Positions 9,361-16,477 of a stretch of 64,000 nt of DNA are shown here, in pieces (within the stretch, counting starts at the first letter, position 1; every line of letters starts with the position of its first letter). The notes under the pieces are model-generated. The model was given only the letters and a program-made list of their open reading frames with translations, was not told where the DNA came from and ran no database searches. The stretch comes from Nocardia australiensis (lineage in GTDB: Bacteria > Actinomycetota > Actinomycetes > Mycobacteriales > Mycobacteriaceae). The stretch covers positions 1,178,001 to 1,242,000 of the forward strand of contig NZ_JAJFZM010000001.1 of NCBI RefSeq assembly GCF_020733705.1, in the 5' to 3' direction. Made by a program: the position numbers and the translations under genes.

Positions 9361-9594
9361 TCACACGTGGTCGACCAAACCTTTGGCACCCTCGGACATG
9401 GCGCAGTGCACGCAGCAGAAGAATCGACCATCCGCCTCCACACCATGGCCGATGATCTTGCAGTCGCAGTGCACGCAGATAGGTGCCATGCGGTGGATCG
9501 CACATTCGAAGCAGTCGAAGACATGCCGCATTCCCTGAGCCTCGACGACGATCGGCATAGCGTAATCGTTACCGCAAACCTCACATGCGTTCAT
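9361..9594 (-). CDS. small zinc-ribbon protein
   Basis: A 77-residue protein rich in paired cysteines: CEVCGN near the N-terminus, CFEC, CVHCDC and CCVHC, plus histidines. These can form two zinc ribbons. The start at MNACEVCGN is chosen because the residues before it are basic and unlike the rest. Similar short proteins of unknown function are common in Nocardia, mycobacteria and streptomycetes. It is a single gene; its role may be metal binding or nucleic-acid/protein interaction. Confidence 0.7.
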   Translation of the reverse strand: MNACEVCGNDYAMPIVVEAQGMRHVFDCFECAIHRMAPICVHCDCKIIGHGVEADGRFFCCVHCAMSEGAKGLVDHV

Positions 9595-9643
9595 GCAACC
9601 GTAGGCTACTCGGCGGAACCGGCACCATGCAGCTACTTTCGAG

Positions 9644-9820
9644 TTATGTGCGCATGACCGGGCCGACATTCGCGCTGGAGGTCATCGCCCCGAGTTCGGC
9701 ACCGATGTCCGGGCCGTCGACACCCAGCCGCAGTGCCCGCACATTCGATACGACCCGGTTGACGAATTCGTGGTAGATCGGGGCCTCCACATAGATGCGC
9801 TCGATGCTGATCGATGGATT
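9644..9820 (-). pseudogene. aldehyde dehydrogenase internal fragment
   Basis: A minus-strand open stretch reads SISIERIYVEAPIYHEFV, then VRALRLGVDGPDIGAELGAM, the segment that in aldehyde dehydrogenases immediately follows the catalytic cysteine loop. The loop itself, the NAD-binding half and the C-terminus are absent, and the codons before it do not fit the family. It is a remnant of roughly 55 codons of a succinate-semialdehyde-type dehydrogenase. Confidence 0.6.
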
Positions 9821-10038
9821 CGCAGTCCACGGCCGATGGCCGAATACGCCGTCGCCGCCTGCCTTGACTCGATCCGTCGCGGGCAGTCCCGGCGGCCGTC
9901 GGCAACGCTTCAGCAGCAACCGAATCGTCGTCTACATTTGGCCGCCGAAACCTCTGCCAACGACATTAGGGGCGCGCCCGCAGTGAACAGCCTGGCTAGC
10001 GTGTCGGGCGACCCCATCCACAACATAGGAGTTACACG

Positions 10039-10275
10039 ATGAGCCGTGCCGCACTGAATGTCATTGTCGCCGCATCGATTGCGCTGACAGTAGGCGCGGG
10101 GGTGGCGAATGCGGCGCCCAGCGGAATTCCGTTGGAGCCCGCGCCGAGTAATCAGGTGGCGCCCGTCGGCGCGCAGGGTGATTCCATCGGCGTATCGCCC
10201 GGATCGAGCAGCGCCGCAGAGTTGGCCTGCCTGGTGCAGTCGATCTCCGCCGGCGCCAGGTACTGCATGAGCTGA
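10039..10275 (+). CDS. small secreted protein
   Basis: A 78-residue protein with a Sec signal peptide (MSRAALNVIVAASIALTVGA, cleavage likely after VANA-A near residue 26) and a mature part of about 50 residues rich in Ser, Pro and Gly with two cysteines (ELACLVQ and ARYCMS) that could form one disulfide. AGGAG at 10026-10030 precedes ATG 10039. Short secreted proteins of this type are frequent in Nocardia; function unknown. Confidence 0.75.
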   Translation: MSRAALNVIVAASIALTVGAGVANAAPSGIPLEPAPSNQVAPVGAQGDSIGVSPGSSSAAELACLVQSISAGARYCMS

Positions 10276-10357
10276 TATCGCGACGCCACTGCGGTCCAGG
10301 TGGCCGGACCCGAAGGTTCTCAGCCGCTGCAACCATGGGTGACTGTGTCGACGATGA

Positions 10358-10549
10358 CTATCGCACCGGCGACGCCGTGAAATCCACAGCGTCGCCGCCG
10401 TTTCGGACCGGAAGAATCCTGGCATGGCATTGGAAATGGCGGCGGATCACATCCGCATAGCGAGAATCCAGCTCGACCGGCCGGGCGGCCGACCCGTGCC
10501 GGTGAGTGGTCCTCAGCGTGAAGCCTCCGTCACCGAAGAGATCGAGCAC
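10358..10549 (-). pseudogene. DNA methylase C-terminal remnant
   Basis: The minus strand carries LVLDLFGDGGFTL, then RPVELDSRYADVIRRHF, which matches the final part of N4/N6 DNA methylases (normally DPFxGSGTT, then ELDPxYxDVIxxRW). The S-adenosylmethionine-binding motif is degenerate: the proline and the GSGTT signature are lost. The catalytic DPPY/SPPY half is not recognisable. It lies in the otherwise gene-free stretch 10276-10727, for which I see no other content. Confidence 0.5.
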
Positions 10550-10727
10550 CAGCCCACACCTGCCACTCCCCGGTCGCTCGGTAACGGATCGCCGTGGGTG
10601 CACGATTGGTCGGTTATGTTTGATGCGGAGTTTCTCTTCTTCAGTCAGACATCCGACCGATAACCCCCGTTCGGGGAAATTCATTCGTCGCATACGTCTT
10701 TCGGCCACAGATACGGAGATATGAATA

Positions 10728-11117
10728 GTGGGAATGCTGCGGAGCGTTATTGGTACGGCGGTACTGGTTGCGAGTGCCGCGTCGATGATCGCGGTCGCGA
10801 CTGGTTCGGCGTCGGCAGAGCCGCGGGACTGCGCGCTGGATCGATCGATGAGCGGCGCGGCGGCGCACTGCGGTGGCGATGGCACCTACATTCTGGAAGT
10901 CGATTGCTTCGGTGTGAATCTGGCCGGCGGGCCGGTGTTCGGGCCCTACTTCAAGTCGGTCACGGGATACGCAGACTCCCCTAACCATCCGTCGAGGGAC
11001 TGCATGATGCCCACCACACTGGGCCAGATCGGAATAGCGACCGACGCGCGGATTACCTCGAACCCAACCCGCCCAGGTCTGCCGTCGAATGCGTACGAGT
11101 ACGACCCGGGTCGGTAG
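10728..11117 (+). CDS. secreted protein of unknown function
   Basis: A 129-residue protein with a Sec signal peptide (basic start, hydrophobic core VIGTAVLVASAASMIAVA, cleavage after ASA near residue 30). The mature part has four cysteines (CALD, HCGG, DCFG, DCMM), which suggests two disulfides, and ends in a Pro/Tyr-rich tail. GTG 10728 is preferred because GGAGAT lies 8 bp upstream; ATG 10734 is an alternative. Not assigned to a family. Confidence 0.7.
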   Translation: MGMLRSVIGTAVLVASAASMIAVATGSASAEPRDCALDRSMSGAAAHCGGDGTYILEVDCFGVNLAGGPVFGPYFKSVTGYADSPNHPSRDCMMPTTLGQIGIATDARITSNPTRPGLPSNAYEYDPGR

Positions 11118-11164
11118 GCGCCGAGCAACCCGACCCCGTTCCACGGCCATCGACTGTCCGGTCC

Positions 11165-11734
11165 ATGAGTCGTTGCAGTTGCGGCGGTGGCCACCGCGCT
11201 CGCATCCGGATACCGTAATCCACTTGATACGCAACACATTCCGGCATGCGGCCCGACAGTACTGGGATGCAATGGGCAAAGACCTGCGGCCGGTCCACAC
11301 CGCACCAACCGAGGCCGCCGCCAAGGAACGATAGCCTGCACTGCAGTGTCTACTACGGCAATTCGACGGGTGACAAATTTCCCATGAACACCGCCACGAT
11401 GAGGGTGCGGGCCGATGTCATGGACGGTTCCGCCGCGCGAACGTACGACCATTGCAAACGCACCACCGCCGACCTCGCCGACAGCGGATCGGAGGTTACG
11501 TCCGGGGAGTTCACCGGAATCGGTACCCAGGGCTACTGGCAGTTCGAGGCCGACAACTTCGGTGGCATCGTGGACGCCGGATACGGGATGTGCGTATGGG
11601 ACGGTGGTGTCGCGGTGCGGGTGGAGATCAACCTCTCCCGCGAGAAGGATTCCCCTACGGTGGGTCGCGACGAACTCGATTCGGTCGCCAGGTCCCAGGC
11701 CGGCAAGGTGCTGGGCGGACTGCGACAGAACTAG
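11165..11734 (+). pseudogene. decayed DUF3558 lipoprotein gene
   Basis: Two frames together resemble a DUF3558 lipoprotein. A first frame (about 11165-11235) reads VAVAAVATALASGY, a signal peptide whose lipobox cysteine is replaced by tyrosine (TAC). After a TGA (11225-11227) in the second frame, that frame carries the domain: DSTGMQWAKT, LHCSVYYGN, then from ATG 11384 the C-terminal half with IGTQGYWQFE, VRVEINLS and a final helix ending LRQN. The intact second half could be translated as a 116-residue product from 11384, but the lost lipobox and frame break argue for a pseudogene. It precedes another DUF3558 gene, as the fragment at 883-1137 does in mirror image. Confidence 0.6.
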
Positions 11735-11890
11735 AAACCAGCCTGGTGAAGACGGTTCTGATGACTACTCGGCCAACGGCACAGTAGGATCGGCGCGGCA
11801 TGGAAGGTCGGCGGGGAGCACGTCGAGGAATCGAAGGGCCGCGAGAGATGACAGACCCTCGACACGGACCCGACCAGCCGATCACGGGCG

Positions 11891-12730
11891 ATGCCGATCC
11901 CACTGCGCGGCAACCACATTTCCCGAAAGGCGGCGAGACACCCCGACACCGGGTACGACCGGCCTGGTCAGGGATACCCGCCGCCGCCACCGAAGTTCAT
12001 GTCCTCACCAACCGGTCACGGTAAGCCGGGCCTGATCGCCGCCGGTGTCGTAGGGCTGGTGGTAGTGCTGGCCGCGGGTGTGGTGATCGGTGTAATCATT
12101 GCCGGTGGCGGCAGTGAACGTCGGCCCGCCGCTGTCGCGGCGTCCTCCAGCGCCCCGGCGAGGCCATCCACTCTGGCCACGACTACTCCACTCCAAGAAG
12201 CGGCGCCGGGATTGTATTCGATGAACGGGATCGCCAATGCGTGCGACCTGGTCGATCCCACTCCGTTGCACAGGTGGTCCTCCACACCGGATCAAGCGCC
12301 TTACCATCACGAAACTCCGCCGAGTAATCACGACCCCGGCAGTCTGTCTTGCCAATTCAGCTACAAGAGCCAGTCAGGTGACGGCGTCCACTGGAATCAA
12401 GCGGCTATCGACCTTCGCGTCGAGTTCACGGCCGCCGGAGCCGCACCTGCCTATGACGAGTGGAAGCAAGAGGACACCACCGGGCCTGGAGCGAATTCCG
12501 GCGAGGTCGCCGGAATCGGCTCCCGGGGTTACTGGCACACCGCGACGTCGGACTCCAGCAATAGCACCGGGCTGGACTACGTCGTGGGCGTGGAGGACGA
12601 CAATGTCTGGCTGCGAGTACGAATCCCCATCCTGCGCCAGCACGGCGAGCCCCCGCTAAACCCGGACGAGCTCCGAGTGATCGCCGGAAACCAAGCCAGG
12701 CAGGCCCTGGACGGACTGAGGCGGAAGTAA
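11891..12730 (+). CDS. DUF3558 family membrane-anchored protein
   Basis: From ATG 11891 the frame encodes 279 residues: a Pro-rich cytoplasmic segment (GYDRPGQGYPPPPPKF), one transmembrane helix (about 48-72), an Ala/Ser/Thr linker and a DUF3558 domain (about 105-279) with NACDLVDP, LSCQFSYK and RGYWH motifs. It is closely related to the gene at 1-795. The true N-terminus is uncertain: a second frame from ATG 11848 reads MTDPRHG, like the MTDSQYG start of the paralogue, and would join this frame by one frameshift near 11930-11960. ATG 11999 (MSSPTGHGKPG) is a further option. Function unknown. Confidence 0.75.
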   Translation: MPIPLRGNHISRKAARHPDTGYDRPGQGYPPPPPKFMSSPTGHGKPGLIAAGVVGLVVVLAAGVVIGVIIAGGGSERRPAAVAASSSAPARPSTLATTTPLQEAAPGLYSMNGIANACDLVDPTPLHRWSSTPDQAPYHHETPPSNHDPGSLSCQFSYKSQSGDGVHWNQAAIDLRVEFTAAGAAPAYDEWKQEDTTGPGANSGEVAGIGSRGYWHTATSDSSNSTGLDYVVGVEDDNVWLRVRIPILRQHGEPPLNPDELRVIAGNQARQALDGLRRK

Positions 12731-12815
12731 CCAGCCCGCATGCCGCCGTTGCGGTGAACCCGCCGCGATGTGGCCACTCATTTTGAGACCCTACAACGGC
12801 GCTTACCAGCCGGTC

Positions 12816-13181
12816 TCAGACCGCCGCGAACTCTCCGTCGCGGACACCTGCGACAAACGCAACCCACTCGGCGGCCGTGTAAGTGAGCGCGGTGCCGTCG
12901 ACGGCACGCACAGTCACTTCGCCAGAACCATCGCAAGTGATGATCGGCAGGTCACGCCACGCGTCCGGCTCCACCCCGTTTGCCGCTCGAAGGAATGCGT
13001 TCCAGTCCTCGGCCAAAACCGCAATCGTGGGCTGCGCTGCGGGATCGTTCGCCGGATCGCGGAGGTACTTGCTGTCACGGATGAGCACCGATCGCTCGCC
13101 GAAGGCGACCTGGACACACTGGCCACCGTTCGTTCCGCTATAGCTCGAGGTCCGCCACACCAGGCGGTCCTGGGAAGTCAT
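12816..13181 (-). CDS. DUF397 protein, duplicated domain
   Basis: A 121-residue protein that starts with the DUF397 signature VWRTSSYSG, then QCVQVAF, VLIRDSK and a Trp-containing end. A second, weaker copy follows from about residue 78 (ITCDGSGEVTVRAVDGT, then AAEWVAFVAGVRDGEF). Standard DUF397 proteins have about 60-70 residues, so this is a tandem duplication. They usually sit beside an XRE-type regulator in actinomycetes and may form regulatory pairs; no such partner is seen here. Confidence 0.8.
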   Translation of the reverse strand: MTSQDRLVWRTSSYSGTNGGQCVQVAFGERSVLIRDSKYLRDPANDPAAQPTIAVLAEDWNAFLRAANGVEPDAWRDLPIITCDGSGEVTVRAVDGTALTYTAAEWVAFVAGVRDGEFAAV

Positions 13182-13317
13182 TCATACTCCTACGCTCGCT
13201 CGAGGCGATCCACGCGCCCACGGATTACCTGGGCGGACTCCTCAACCGGCAAAGCCAGAGATTGGAGTCGATCTGCAATCATTTTATACATCGAGACTTG
13301 GTCCTGATCCTGATTGA

Positions 13318-13602
13318 GTGACCGCCGAGAGGCCACCGGCATATGACGCTGCGTACCTGCACACCGAGACCATCGGCATGGTGATCGATCGCCTCGCAGA
13401 GTTCTCGATCGACGCCCGCGCTGCCACCGAACCGAATACTCCTGCGCTGCAACGTCGCTCCCGCCACCATCGTCTCACCGAAATCGCTCTCGCCTACAGC
13501 GACCTCTGCTTCGAGATCGCGGCCGGAACCCGCCGACTGCCCGACTTCTTATTCCCCGCAGGCGGATTCAGCACGCGCGCATCCGACGCGGCCGGTTCGT
13601 AG
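13318..13602 (+). pseudogene. DUF4254 protein, N-terminally truncated
   Basis: The frame from GTG 13318 (94 codons) matches the C-terminal part of DUF4254: PPAYDAAYLHTETIGMVIDR, LTEIALAYSDLCFEIAAGTR and LPDF. Family members normally have about 70 more N-terminal residues. Immediately before the GTG, in frame, the bases read GAT-TGA; TGG in place of TGA would give the Asp-Trp-Val-Thr-Ala-Glu seen in relatives, so a nonsense change is plausible. No recognisable N-terminal half exists upstream. Function of the family is unknown. Confidence 0.55.
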
Positions 13603-13612
13603 ACTGCCGCGC

Positions 13613-14092
13613 ATGGGACAACAATGGCAGCCACTCGGGCCAACAACCGCATATCTCCGGGCCGTCTATGTTCTGGGGGTCGGCGGAGTCCTAATCGGGT
13701 TGTGGGCGCCAATGTTCGGGGCTGGAGAAGCAAAGGGGGTCTCGATGGTGGATCTCCAAGCAGACGGTGCTTGGGCCCTCATCGTGGGTGCGGTGCTGCT
13801 TGGGCTGGTCGCAATCGCCCCGATACCGCGCCAGTACCTGCCCATCGTCCTACCCTGCGTGGTGGGCCTGGCATTTGCCGAAACAATCGGCGCCGCAGCG
13901 ATTGTCGCGTGCGGTCGGATGGTGATCGAGGACTTCGACTACGTCAGGTACATGCGCAAGGAGCATGGGGCACGGGTGGTCGAATTCCGTGCGGGTTTCA
14001 TCTTCCTCGTCTTCGGTCTCGCAGCCATACTGACCGCAGCCTCGAGCTGGCTGATTCGGGAACTGATCGACCGATCACGTCCCGACCAGTGA
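13613..14092 (+). CDS. multi-pass membrane protein
   Basis: A 159-residue protein with about four hydrophobic helices (residues 18-35, 51-68, 75-98 and 127-149) and a charged loop (VIEDFDYVRYMRKEHGARVVEFR) between the third and fourth. It ends in a short charged tail. It starts 10 bp after the DUF4254 remnant. No family recognised; codon use is typical of the region. Confidence 0.65.
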   Translation: MGQQWQPLGPTTAYLRAVYVLGVGGVLIGLWAPMFGAGEAKGVSMVDLQADGAWALIVGAVLLGLVAIAPIPRQYLPIVLPCVVGLAFAETIGAAAIVACGRMVIEDFDYVRYMRKEHGARVVEFRAGFIFLVFGLAAILTAASSWLIRELIDRSRPDQ

Positions 14093-14313
14093 TAACGCCG
14101 TCGCTGATGACATCGCCGCACGATCGACCAGCTTCGTCGGCAGATTCGACACCGCACCGTTGCTCGCGATCTGCGGAATCGTTGTCGTCATCGACGGATT
14201 CGTCCTGTGATGGACTTCAGACCTCGATACTCGCGCCCACTCGGGATCGACGGGCCGCATGACCATCGGCTGATACCCTCGCACAACGAGCACATGACTG
14301 GGGTGAGGCAACC

Positions 14314-14436
14314 ATGGTTGACGTCGACTACGGCCAGGCTGAGATAACGGCTTTCAATGCCGCTGCGGGTGCCGGGGTTATCCAATTCGATCCAGCAGCT
14401 GTCGCCGAGGCTGTAGCGCTGTACGACCGGATGTGA
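14314..14436 (+). CDS. short ESX/WXG100-type N-terminal protein, possibly truncated
   Basis: ATG 14314 opens a 40-codon frame ending FDPAAVAEAVALYDRM then TGA. This sequence looks like the N-terminus of a longer Nocardia ESX substrate, which normally continues for another 60-100 residues as a helical hairpin with a WxG turn. The TGA overlaps GTG 14433 of the next gene (GTGA). Either this is a coupled micro-gene or a deletion has removed the rest of a small ESX partner. AGGCAACC upstream gives only a weak ribosome-binding site. Confidence 0.5.
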   Translation: MVDVDYGQAEITAFNAAAGAGVIQFDPAAVAEAVALYDRM

Positions 14437-15908
14437 TTGTCCCGATCGCGCTGCCGATACCCGGTGCGATCGATCCTGCGACCGTGCAGCAGACCACGAA
14501 CACGCAACAGAGGGCCGGAGAAGCTCAAAGCCGCGTCAGCCAACGTGATTACGAACTAAATGATCTCGGTTTCGGGACCGCCCCTGATTTCGTGAGCATG
14601 ATCGAGCACTTCGAGGGCATGACGCATGAAGCCATGTATCAGGCCGTCCACGGGCCAGGCGGGATGGACGCGGCAGGCCTGCGGACGCTGCAGCGGACGT
14701 GGTTCGCCAACTACTCCGACCTGGTGAACCTGTCCACGTTCAACCTGATGGGCATGAACCGGATTTTCGGCAACGGACTGTGGCAGGGTGTCAGCGGTGA
14801 CGCGGCGCAGGCCGCGGCGCAGCGGTTCTCTCAGGCGGCCAATCAGATCGGGCGGGTCTTCGATTCGGTCGCCACCCGTTTGGATTCCCTCGCATGGTCG
14901 GCCGAGACCGTCCGTGCCGCGGTCCAGCCCCCGTCGACGTCGGTGGCGGCGCCGGACCCCAACAACCCCGCCGAGTCGATCCTGCCGGGCCTGATCAACC
15001 CCGAGTACGACGAACAGACCCGCACCGCTCAGGAACAGGCACGCCAAGCGGCTATCCGCGCGCTCAACAGCGTCTACACCCCGAACTTCCCGCCGTCCGG
15101 GACCGGGGTGCCCGCATATACGACCGTCCCGCAGATCGGCGGCACAGACAGCCCGAATACCGGCGCGGGCGGCAACACCGGGGCCAACGGACCAGGCAAC
15201 GGGAATCCCCCGGATGACAGCACTGCGACCCAAAATCCCACCGGGTCGGGTACGGGGCCGGGTAGGGAATCGGACTCGTCAACCAACCCCGCTGGCCTAG
15301 GACTGCCCGAAGGCTTGCTCCCGGACATGAGCAACGCAGCCACAACCCCGGCCAACACCACACCCGCAGGAGTGAACCCGAACGCGCCCACCGCAACCGG
15401 GAGCCCCGGACCGAGTCCGAACAGCACGAGTCCCGGCGGGCCCGGCGGCTCGAGTTCCCAGCCCGGCGGGCCCGGTTCTACTCAGCCCGACACTCCGGGC
15501 ACAAGCCCGGTTGGCGCCGGCGCCGCGAGCACCGGTGCACGTGGCGGAACCGGCACGACCGCAGGTCGGATGGGTCCGATGGCACCGGGAGCCGGAGCCC
15601 GCAAGAAGGACGACGACGAAGCCGAGCATTTCGCTCCCGACTATCTGCGGCGCGTGCATTCCGAGTGGACCGAAGGCATCGCGAGCCCGGACGGCGCGAT
15701 CGGTGCTGACTCAGCGCCTGAATACGGTGCCGGTTTCCACAGTGAGGACATGAGCCTCGACTACACGGCCCCGCGCCCCACACCAGCTTCGAGCATGGAT
15801 TCCGCGCCACCTGATCCGCCCGCACCCGTGGAATCGGCACCCACACCGCCGGTCACGTTCACCGGGGTCGGCCCTATGGACCCCACCCCTGAACCACCCG
15901 CACGGTAG
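14433..15908 (+). CDS. ESX-type secreted substrate with Pro/Gly-rich tail (PPE-like)
   Basis: A 491-residue protein. The N-terminal half (about 1-170) is alpha-helical with a WxG turn (GLWQGVSGDAA), as in WXG100/PPE-type substrates of type VII secretion. A long low-complexity Pro/Gly/Ser/Thr region (about 200-390) follows, then a charged C-terminal motif DDDEAEHFAPDYLRR, which recurs in Rhodococcus/Nocardia ESX substrates. It probably folds with a small partner encoded upstream; the only candidate there is the 40-codon gene, which looks incomplete. GTG 14433 overlaps that stop. No ESX secretion machinery is in the window. Confidence 0.7.
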   Translation: MIVPIALPIPGAIDPATVQQTTNTQQRAGEAQSRVSQRDYELNDLGFGTAPDFVSMIEHFEGMTHEAMYQAVHGPGGMDAAGLRTLQRTWFANYSDLVNLSTFNLMGMNRIFGNGLWQGVSGDAAQAAAQRFSQAANQIGRVFDSVATRLDSLAWSAETVRAAVQPPSTSVAAPDPNNPAESILPGLINPEYDEQTRTAQEQARQAAIRALNSVYTPNFPPSGTGVPAYTTVPQIGGTDSPNTGAGGNTGANGPGNGNPPDDSTATQNPTGSGTGPGRESDSSTNPAGLGLPEGLLPDMSNAATTPANTTPAGVNPNAPTATGSPGPSPNSTSPGGPGGSSSQPGGPGSTQPDTPGTSPVGAGAASTGARGGTGTTAGRMGPMAPGAGARKKDDDEAEHFAPDYLRRVHSEWTEGIASPDGAIGADSAPEYGAGFHSEDMSLDYTAPRPTPASSMDSAPPDPPAPVESAPTPPVTFTGVGPMDPTPEPPAR

Positions 15909-16275
15909 ACCCGGCACCCACGCCACCGTCTATCTGAGCTGGATCGATGTTCGCGACGACCACCCAGCCGCGGGTCGATATCTGGTCGATGTCAACGACA
16001 AACGACACCACCATGACCCCAGCCTCCGCCGACACCATCGCCGACGAACTGCACCGCAGGGCCGAACTCGACCACCTGTGAGTCACGAGATCGGTCGAAT
16101 GACGAAGCGTTCCATCATCACTCGTCCGGAAGAGCGACAGCGTCCGCTGTGCCGCGTGCGATGAACCGACGCCGCCGATCGGCCTGTATTCAGCCCAAGA
16201 CGCCCTTGCCATGTCAACGGCAGCCGAATAATCCGGGATCTGGCGCGAATTTGATGATGTGGTTGGCCGGGTTAG
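15909..16275. other. gene-poor spacer
   Basis: No gene is supported here. A plus-strand open stretch (about 15953-16081) ends in ADTIADELHRRAELDHL and may be a remnant of an ESX-associated gene, but I cannot assign it. The right end runs into the transposase fragment at 16276. Confidence 0.4.
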
Positions 16276-16390
16276 TCAGTCGCTCAGCAGGATTCGCTTC
16301 CGGAGAAGGTCTGGGTTCGCGCGCCCGAACATCTGGCGTTTGATCATCTTGATGCGGTTGACGTGCCCTTCGACCGGTCCGCTGCTCAGG
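16276..16390 (-). mobile_element. ISL3-family transposase C-terminal fragment
   Basis: Reading on the minus strand, the last 38 codons give SSGPVEGHVNRIKMIKRQ, then a Met-Phe-Gly-Arg-Ala-Asn stretch and a Leu-Leu-Arg-Lys-Arg end before TGA at 16276-16278. This is the highly conserved C-terminus of ISL3 transposases. Everything upstream is missing: the frame is joined directly to an IS256 piece, so two elements have been spliced together by deletion. Confidence 0.75.
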
Positions 16391-16397
16391 GCAGTGA

Positions 16398-16475
16398 CAG
16401 CTTGGTCAGCTTCGCCAGCAGCCCGCCCTCACCGGTCAGCTGCAATCCCTCCGCCCGCGCCTGAGCGACCAGAGC
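16398..16475 (-). mobile_element. IS256-family transposase N-terminal fragment
   Basis: About 25 codons read LVAQARAEGLQLTGEGG then LLAKLTKL, the usual N-terminal motif of actinobacterial IS256 (mutator-type) transposases, where it precedes the ALEGEM/HLGY segment. That continuation is absent; the sequence passes straight into the ISL3 fragment. Its upstream edge abuts the stop codon of the multicopper oxidase (16478-16480). Confidence 0.6.
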
Positions 16476-16477
16476 CC

